A model generated the notes under the pieces. The model saw only the letters and a program-made list of their open reading frames with translations. It was not told where the DNA came from and did no database searches. Below are positions 58,184 through 64,000 of a stretch of DNA of 64,000 nt, in pieces. This stretch comes from an uncultured Caulobacter sp. (GTDB lineage: Bacteria > Pseudomonadota > Alphaproteobacteria > Caulobacterales > Caulobacteraceae), in assembly GCF_947036865.1 (NCBI RefSeq), contig NZ_CAMQSF010000017.1, forward strand, positions 1-64,000, read 5' to 3'. The stretch's first letter is position 1. Each line of letters starts with the position of its first letter. The position numbers and the translations under genes were made by a program.

Positions 58184-59335
58184 ATGCCGACGCCGTTCGA
58201 GGTCAACTGGAGCCGCGAGGCCATCGACAAGGTGCTGGCCCAGGTTCGCGCCTACGACTTCCCCCCCGCGCCAGAAACCGGACAAGCGGGCGGCGGCTGG
58301 GCCTATGGCTGCGACGCCGACTTCCTCCGCGAGATCCGCGCCTACTGGACGGACGGCTTCGACATCGCCGCCGCCCAGGCCAACCTGAACCGCTTCCCGC
58401 AGTTCACCGCGACGATCGAGGATCTCGACATCCATTTCGTCCACGTGGTCGGCGAGGCGGGCGGGCGGCGGCCCCTGCTGATCAGCCACGGCTGGCCGGG
58501 CAGCCACTTCGAGTTCTGGGACGCCATCGAGCCCCTGGCCTTCCCGTCGCGCCACGGCGGCGATCCGGCCGACGCCTTCGACCTCGTCATCCCGTCGCTG
58601 CCGGGCTTCGGCTTCTCGGGCAAGCCGAAGCGCCCGCTGGGCCAGCGGGCCACGGCGCGCCTGTTCGACACGCTGATGACCCGCGAGCTCGGCTATTCGA
58701 GCTATCTGGCCCAAGGCGGCGACTGGGGCGGGCTCGTGACCTCGTGGCTGGGCCTCGACCAGGCCGCCCACGTCAAGGCCATCCACCTGAACATGATCGG
58801 CCTGCGCCCCGCCGGCCCGCCGACCACGCCCGAGGAGATCGCCTGGATCACCGGCTTCGGCGCCCAGATGGATCTCTGGGGGGCCTATTTCCGCCTGCAG
58901 GCCAGCAAGCCGCAGTCGGTCGCCTGGCTGGGCGCCAGCAACCCGGTCGGCCAGGCCGCCTGGATCCTGGAGCGCTTCCATGACTGGGCCGACTTGTCCG
59001 AGAAGCCCTTCGAGCGGGTGTTCAGTCGCGACCAGTTGCTGACCAACGTGATGATCTACGTGATGACGGGGTCCTTCACGACCGGCGCCTGGTACTATCG
59101 CGCCATGCTGGAGGAAGGCGGCCCGGTGCTGGCCGAGGGCCAGCGCTGCGAGACCCCGACCGCCTTCGCCAACTTCCCGGGCGAGAGCATCTACAAGCCC
59201 CCGCCCCGCTCGTGGGCCGACCGCGCGTACAACATCACCCGCTGGAGCGAGATGCCGCGCGGCGGCCACTTCGCGGCGATGGAGGAGCCGGGGCTGTTCG
59301 TCGAGGACGTGAGGGCCTGGGCTAGAGAACTCTAA
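58184..59335 (+). CDS. Epoxide hydrolase (EHN-domain alpha/beta hydrolase)
   Basis: PFEVNWSREAIDKVLAQVRAYDFPPAPE; LLISHGWPGSHFEFWDAIEPLAFPSRHGGDPADAFDLVIPSLPGFGFSGKP; GGDWGG. Confidence 0.93.
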   Translation: MPTPFEVNWSREAIDKVLAQVRAYDFPPAPETGQAGGGWAYGCDADFLREIRAYWTDGFDIAAAQANLNRFPQFTATIEDLDIHFVHVVGEAGGRRPLLISHGWPGSHFEFWDAIEPLAFPSRHGGDPADAFDLVIPSLPGFGFSGKPKRPLGQRATARLFDTLMTRELGYSSYLAQGGDWGGLVTSWLGLDQAAHVKAIHLNMIGLRPAGPPTTPEEIAWITGFGAQMDLWGAYFRLQASKPQSVAWLGASNPVGQAAWILERFHDWADLSEKPFERVFSRDQLLTNVMIYVMTGSFTTGAWYYRAMLEEGGPVLAEGQRCETPTAFANFPGESIYKPPPRSWADRAYNITRWSEMPRGGHFAAMEEPGLFVEDVRAWAREL

Positions 59336-59341
59336 AGCGCG

Positions 59342-59463
59342 CCCCCTTCCCCCTTGATGGGGGAAGGGTCGGGGATGGGGGTGAACCACTGAGGTCGGTC
59401 TGAGCACGGCTTCAAACGCCGCATCACCCCCACCCCTGCCCCTCCCCCATCGAGGGGGAGGGG
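59342..59463. repeat. Intergenic palindromic element
   Basis: CCCCCTTCCCCCTTGATGGGGGAAGGGTCGGGGATGGGGGTG ... CACCCCCACCCCTGCCCCTCCCCCATCGAGGGGGAGGGG. Confidence 0.8.
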
Positions 59464-59529
59464 ATATGGACGGAGGCGCCTTGGCGTGGCATCGGATCGG
59501 CCCTCCGAAAGCTTGCCCGTCGAGGACCC

Positions 59530-60549
59530 ATGGCCCGCTACGATTTCGCCTCCGACAATGTCGCCGGCGCCATGCCGGAAGTCATGGAGGCCCTGGTCGC
59601 CGCCAACGCCGGCGTCGCCTCGGGTTACGGGACCGACCATGTCAGCAAGGCCGCCGCCGACCGGATCCGCGCCCTGCTGGACGCCGACGCCGAGGTGCGG
59701 TTCACCGCCTCGGGCACGGCCGCCAACGCCTTCGCCCTCACCTTGCTGGCCCAACCGCACGAAGCGGTGCTGGCGCACGAGCACGCCCATATCTGCACCG
59801 ACGAGACCGGCGCGCCGGGGTTCTTTGGCCAGGGCGTCGGCCTGATCGGCCTGCCCGGCGCCTCGGGCCGGATCGACCTGCCCGGACTGGAGGCCGCCTT
59901 GGCTCGCCCCGAGGTGTCGTACAACCAGCCCGCCGCGGCCCTGTCCCTGACCACCGCCACCGAGTACGGCACGGTCTATACGGAAGCGCATCTCCGGTCG
60001 CTGATCGCCCCGGTCAAGGCCAAGGGCTACGGCGTCCACCTGGACGGCGCGCGGCTGGCCAACGCGGTCGCGGCCGGCTTCGACCTGAAGAGCGTCGCGA
60101 AGCTGGGCGTCGACGTCCTCGTCATCGGCGGGACCAAGGCCGGCTCCACCCCCACCGAGGCCGTGGTGTTCCTGAACCCGGACCACGCCCGCCGCCTCGA
60201 CGCCCGGCTCAAGCACGCCGGCCAGCTGGTCAGCAAGGGCCGGTTCCTGGCCGCGCCGTGGCTGGGTCTGCTGGGCGAGGACGGTGGGACGGGGCCCTGG
60301 GCCGCCCGCGCCGCCCACGCCAACGCCATGGCGCGCAAGCTGGCCGCGCTGATGCCCTTCCCGATCCGCCATCCGGTCGAGGCCAACGGGCTGTTCGTCG
60401 AGATGGACGAGCCCGCCCTGGAACGCCTGCGCGGCGAGGGCTGGTTCGTCTACCGGTTCCTGGACGGGACGGTGCGCTTCATGTGCTCCTGGGCCACGAC
60501 GCCGGAGATGGTCGAGGACCTGGGTGCGGCCTTGAGGCGAATCGCCTAA
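59530..60549 (+). CDS. Low-specificity L-threonine aldolase family (PLP, beta-eliminating lyase fold)
   Basis: YDFASDNVAGAMPEVMEALVAANAGVASGYGTDHVSKAAADRIRALLDADAEVRFTASGTAANAFAL; VHLDGARLANAVAA; VIGGTKAGSTPTEAVV. Confidence 0.92.
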   Translation: MARYDFASDNVAGAMPEVMEALVAANAGVASGYGTDHVSKAAADRIRALLDADAEVRFTASGTAANAFALTLLAQPHEAVLAHEHAHICTDETGAPGFFGQGVGLIGLPGASGRIDLPGLEAALARPEVSYNQPAAALSLTTATEYGTVYTEAHLRSLIAPVKAKGYGVHLDGARLANAVAAGFDLKSVAKLGVDVLVIGGTKAGSTPTEAVVFLNPDHARRLDARLKHAGQLVSKGRFLAAPWLGLLGEDGGTGPWAARAAHANAMARKLAALMPFPIRHPVEANGLFVEMDEPALERLRGEGWFVYRFLDGTVRFMCSWATTPEMVEDLGAALRRIA

Positions 60550-60597
60550 ATTAACAACCTTAACGGGCTTTCTTCGCGCTTGCGGGCCGAAAATGGC

Positions 60598-60629
60598 CTA
60601 CCATTCCCAAACGCTTGGGTTTTTGGTAG
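60598..60629. promoter_or_regulatory. Composite dyad upstream of the DUF4160-DUF2442 pair
   Basis: CTACCA-TT-CCCAA-ACGC-TTGGG-TTTT-TGGTAG, two nested arms, ends 7 bp before the ATG. Confidence 0.5.
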
Positions 60630-60636
60630 TCTCGGC

Positions 60637-60903
60637 ATGGTCACGCTCTTGCGCCACGGTAAGGTCCGGGTCGTCATCTATTCGGAAGACCACCGTCCTA
60701 GCCATGTGCACGTCGTGGGCGTCGAGCAAGCCGCTGTCCTGCTGCTCGACTGCCAGGACGCGCCCCTTCCGCACGGACCCGTGACCCTTCGAGAGAACCA
60801 CGGCTTCCTGGCGCGGGAGCTGCGGCCCATCATCGAGCAGGTCGAGGCGAACCTCGAAATGCTCTGCGCCGAATGGAAACGCGTGCATGGCGATTACCGA
60901 TGA
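60637..60903 (+). CDS. DUF4160 domain-containing protein
   Basis: MVTLLRHGKVRVVIYSEDHRPSHVHVVGVEQAAVLLLDCQDAPLPHGPVTLRENHGFLARELRPIIEQVEANLEMLCAEWKRVHG. Confidence 0.87.
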   Translation: MVTLLRHGKVRVVIYSEDHRPSHVHVVGVEQAAVLLLDCQDAPLPHGPVTLRENHGFLARELRPIIEQVEANLEMLCAEWKRVHGDYR

Positions 60904-61297
60904 GGAGATCGAAGCGGCGACGGCGCGAGGTGAAGCGCTGATCGCCACGCGGCCTCGGGCGGTGTCGGCGCGCTATGACGCTGTTCGAGATCTCGTCGAG
61001 ATCGCCTTCGGGAATGGGGCGTTCTTCAGCTTCCCGCCGAGCTTGACCCAGGCCCTCGCGGAGGCCGCGCCCCAGCAGCTGGCGGATATCGAGGTCGTCG
61101 GCGCGGGCATGGGCCTGTACTTCCCGGGCTGCGACGCCGATCTGTATATTCCTGCTTTGGTGGACGGCGTGTTCGGCTCCAAGGCGTGGATGGCGTCGCG
61201 ACTGGGTCAGGAAGGCGGACGCGTTCGGAGCGAACGCAAGGCCGCCGCCGCCCGCGCCAATGGCAAATTGGGCGGCAGGCCTCGAAAAGCCAGTTAA
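60887..61297 (+). CDS. DUF2442 domain-containing protein
   Basis: SARYDAVRDLVEIAFGNGAFFSFPPSLTQALAEAAPQQLADIEVVGAGMGLYFPGCDADLYIPALVDGVFG; overlaps the DUF4160 gene by 17 bp. Confidence 0.85.
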   Translation: MAITDEEIEAATARGEALIATRPRAVSARYDAVRDLVEIAFGNGAFFSFPPSLTQALAEAAPQQLADIEVVGAGMGLYFPGCDADLYIPALVDGVFGSKAWMASRLGQEGGRVRSERKAAAARANGKLGGRPRKAS

Positions 61298-61304
61298 ACA
61301 GGCT

Positions 61305-63503
61305 CTAGGACGCGGCGCGGTCCAAGTCTTCAGCCTGGGGCGTGGACAAGCCTTTGGCTTCGGGCGTCAGCACCGTTACGGCTTGAGCCGGGCTCGCGAG
61401 AGGCTCCACCCCCAGCATCCGGGCGATCTCGGCCGCCGGGGCCGGGCGGCTGATGAAGTAGCCTTGGATCTCGGCGCAGCCCTGGCCGCGCAGGGCGTCC
61501 AGCTGGGCCTGGGTTTCGACGCCCTCGGCCGTGGTCACGACGCCCATCGACGCGCCCAGGTCCAGCACCGCCTTGATGATAGCCAGGGCGTCGCTGTCGT
61601 GCAGGATGTCGCGGACGAAGGTCTGGTCGATCTTGATCTTGTCGAACGGGAAGCTGCGCAGATAGCTCAGCGAGCTGTAGCCCGTGCCGAAGTCGTCCAT
61701 CGAGATGCGCACGCCCAGGGCCTTCAGGTCGTGCAGCATGGTCATGTTGGCCTGGCTGTCCTGCAGCAGGACCGACTCGGTGATCTCCAGCTCCAGGCGC
61801 TGGGCCGGCAGGCCCGAGGCGGCCAGGGCCGAGACGACGGTGCGCACCAGGCCCCGGTCGCGGAACTGGGCCGGCGACAGGTTGACGGCCAGTCGCACGT
61901 GGTCCGGCCACAGGGCGGCCTCGGCGCAGGCGTTGCGCAGCACCCACTCGCCCAGCGGGACGATCAGGCCGATCTCCTCGGCCAGCGGAATGAAGTCGGC
62001 CGGCGAGACCATGCCCCGCTCCGGATGGCGCCAGCGCAGCAGGGCCTCGCAGCCGGTCACCCGCTCGTCGCCCAGATTGTAGAGCGGCTGATAGAACAGC
62101 TCGAACTCGCCGGCCTGCAGCGCGCGGCGCAGATCCAGCTCCAGCGCGCGACGCGCCTGCAGCTGCTCGTCCATGGCGCGTTCGAAGAAGTGGAAGGCGC
62201 CGCGCCCGTCGGCCTTGGCGCGGTACAGGGCCATGTCGGCCTTCTTCAGCAGCTCGTCGGCGTCCTCGCCGTCCGAGGGCGCGACCGAGACGCCGACGCT
62301 GGCGCCGATCACCACCTGATGGCCCTGAAGATCGAACGGCGCGGACATGGCTTCGACGATGCGGCTGGCCAGGCGGGTGGCGCCCGTCATGTCCTTCAGA
62401 CCGGTCTGGACCACGGCGAACTCGTCGCCTCCCAGTCGGGCCACGGTGTCGCCCTCGCGCACGCAGCCGCGCAGGCGCTCGGCCGCGACGCGCAGCAGGG
62501 CGTCGCCCAGCGGGTGGCCCAGCGTGTCGTTGACGGTCTTGAAGCGGTCCAGGTCGATGAAGTGCACCGCCAGCTGCTGGCCATCGCGCGCTCGGCGGGC
62601 CAGGGCCTCGGACAGATGCTTCTGGAACAGCACCCGGTTGGGCAGCTCGGTCAGGGGATCGTAATGGGCCAGACGCGCGATCTGGGCCTCGGCCCGCTTG
62701 CGCTCGGCGATGTCCTCGGAGACGCCCAGCAGGTATTCGGGCTCGCCCTCGGCGTTGAGGATCGCGATCTTCTTGGTGCGGAGGATCGCCATGCTGCCGT
62801 CCTGGCGCGGCACGTGGTCTTCCTCGACGACCCTCACCTCGCCCGACTGCAGCACCTCGCGGTCGCGCTCGACATAGAGGGCGGCCAGCTCGGCGTCGTG
62901 GATGTCGGCGTCGGTCTTGCCGATCACCTGGTCGCGGCTGAAGCCCAGGGTCTTCTCGCCCGCGCGGTTCAGCAGGACATAGCTGTGGTCGTCGGCGCGC
63001 TTGACGAACACCATGGCGGGCATGGCCTCGACGATGGCGGTCATGAAGGTCTGGGCGCGCTCGACCTCGGCCTTGGCGGTGGCCAGGGCCTCGACGCCGC
63101 GGCGGTTGGTTTCGTTGGCGGCCTGCAGCAGGCCCAGCACCGTGCCGACGCCGATATAGCGGCCGCCCTCGGTGACGATGAAGCCGCGCAGCAGGTCCGA
63201 GGCGCGATAGGAAAGGCTGTCGGTGGTGAACGCCGCCAGCTCCATGTCGGCGTCGACGACCAGCGGCTCGCGGTCCATCAGCGTCGAGATCGGACGGTTG
63301 GCGTAGAGGGCGCGGCCGTACTCGGCGGCCATGCGCAGGAAGAAGGCGTTGCGTTCGACCAGGCCGATCGGGCGGTGATCGTCGTCGACCACGGGTACGA
63401 TCAGGGTGTCCGGCTCCTCGCGGAATCGGTCGTACAGCGCCTTGCCGAGATCCTCCTGCCGCGCGGGCGTCAGGGGGGAAACGGTGTCCCGCAGGGTGAA
63501 CAT
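61305..63503 (-). CDS. CBS-like / PAS / GGDEF-EAL bifunctional c-di-GMP protein
   Basis: N-terminal CBS-like pair (STLMDREPLVVDADMELAAFTTDSLSYRASDLLRGFIVTEGGRYIGVGTVLGLL), PAS, RLGGDEFAVVQTG, CEALLRWRHP (EAL). Confidence 0.9.
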   Translation of the reverse strand: MFTLRDTVSPLTPARQEDLGKALYDRFREEPDTLIVPVVDDDHRPIGLVERNAFFLRMAAEYGRALYANRPISTLMDREPLVVDADMELAAFTTDSLSYRASDLLRGFIVTEGGRYIGVGTVLGLLQAANETNRRGVEALATAKAEVERAQTFMTAIVEAMPAMVFVKRADDHSYVLLNRAGEKTLGFSRDQVIGKTDADIHDAELAALYVERDREVLQSGEVRVVEEDHVPRQDGSMAILRTKKIAILNAEGEPEYLLGVSEDIAERKRAEAQIARLAHYDPLTELPNRVLFQKHLSEALARRARDGQQLAVHFIDLDRFKTVNDTLGHPLGDALLRVAAERLRGCVREGDTVARLGGDEFAVVQTGLKDMTGATRLASRIVEAMSAPFDLQGHQVVIGASVGVSVAPSDGEDADELLKKADMALYRAKADGRGAFHFFERAMDEQLQARRALELDLRRALQAGEFELFYQPLYNLGDERVTGCEALLRWRHPERGMVSPADFIPLAEEIGLIVPLGEWVLRNACAEAALWPDHVRLAVNLSPAQFRDRGLVRTVVSALAASGLPAQRLELEITESVLLQDSQANMTMLHDLKALGVRISMDDFGTGYSSLSYLRSFPFDKIKIDQTFVRDILHDSDALAIIKAVLDLGASMGVVTTAEGVETQAQLDALRGQGCAEIQGYFISRPAPAAEIARMLGVEPLASPAQAVTVLTPEAKGLSTPQAEDLDRAAS

Positions 63504-63688
63504 GGTTACGCCTCCACTCGCGGCGAATGAAGGACCATTTCCCGGCTAACGAGGTGCTAATACCGGCATTGAGGTAACGGCATTTCGCGAAAACTTCACG
63601 GCGCCGTCACAATGTTTGCGCCGGTGTTTACATTCCAGGCGCCTGGCCGGCGTTTGACCTGAAAGGACGCGTGGCGCGCCCGGGTTCT

Positions 63689-64000
63689 CTATTCGCGCTC
63701 GCGGCGGGCGTCGCCCACGGCCAGGTGGCCGACCCAGCTGACCACGCCGGTGACGATCGCCGCCTCGACCCCCGCCAGCAGGCCGTGAACCGCCAGCCCG
63801 TCCAGCAGCCACGCGACCAGCCCGATCATCGCGGCGTTCACCACCAGCAGGAACAGGCCCAGGGTCACGATCGTCAGCGGGAAGGTCAGCAGAGTCACCA
63901 CCGGCCGCACGACGGCGTTGACGATCCCCAACAGGAAGCCGGCGATCAGCAAGGTCTTCCAGCCGTCGGCGGTGACGCCCGGCACGATGCGCGCCGCCAG
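63689..64000 (-). CDS. Phage-holin-family (mycobacterial-type, DUF360-like) membrane protein, 5' end beyond window
   Basis: VPGVTADGWKTLLIAGFLLGIVNAVVRPVVTLLTFPLTIVTLGLFLLVVNAAMIGLVAWLLDGLAVHG; frame remains open to the window edge. Confidence 0.75.
   Translation of the reverse strand: MAARIVPGVTADGWKTLLIAGFLLGIVNAVVRPVVTLLTFPLTIVTLGLFLLVVNAAMIGLVAWLLDGLAVHGLLAGVEAAIVTGVVSWVGHLAVGDARRERE

Noticed and set aside
60551-60564. TTAA-CAACC-TTAA near the DUF4160 gene as CtrA site
   Set aside because: Spacer is 5, not 7; does not fit the CtrA consensus
61260-63530. 756-aa plus-strand ORF
   Set aside because: Antisense shadow of the CBS/PAS/GGDEF-EAL gene
63545-63560. CTAA-CGAGGTG-CTAA upstream of the GGDEF-EAL gene as CtrA site
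   Set aside because: Spacing correct but both half-sites deviate from TTAA; too weak without ChIP data
63689-64000. Phage holin family annotation suggesting prophage remnant
   Set aside because: This four-TM family is common in bacterial chromosomes and no other phage gene is nearby

Overview
High-GC alphaproteobacterial chromosome segment, most likely Caulobacter or a close caulobacterial relative (inferred from protein families, codon usage, HWE kinases, globin-MCP and a full-consensus CtrA box). I see no rRNA, tRNA, CRISPR array, prophage or IS transposase. The backbone is a recognisable alphaproteobacterial neighbourhood (DUF4167, prmC, prfA, ispG, ptsP, lysC, ubiG, DUF1178, nitrilase, grxC, comF, mutT, argJ, PpiC-type PPIase, secA). 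It is interrupted by accessory blocks carrying sensor kinases, MCPs, c-di-GMP enzymes, an ABC exporter, transporters with regulators, and several toxin-antitoxin-like or defence-like modules. The most interesting candidates are: (1) a solitary Abi/AbiF-like HEPN protein (RNxxxH) preceded by a structured leader with two competing ACCCCG elements, a possible ncRNA-controlled toxin/defence unit; (2) a shared operator ATTGTCATC-NN-GACAAT upstream of both a MocR/LysE divergent pair and an EamA exporter 48 kb away, at almost identical distance from the two start codons; (3) a perfect CtrA box TTAA-N7-TTAA in front of a LOV-like PAS protein lacking the photoactive Cys; (4) a Flp-pilin-like ORF and a receiver-domain ORF that both lack any canonical start codon near their domain start; (5) a DUF4160-DUF2442 pair behind a large dyad; (6) at least ten intergenic palindromic (REP/MITE-like) elements, several at the edges of accessory blocks. 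All calls come from reading the sequence and supplied ORFs; no database search was run.
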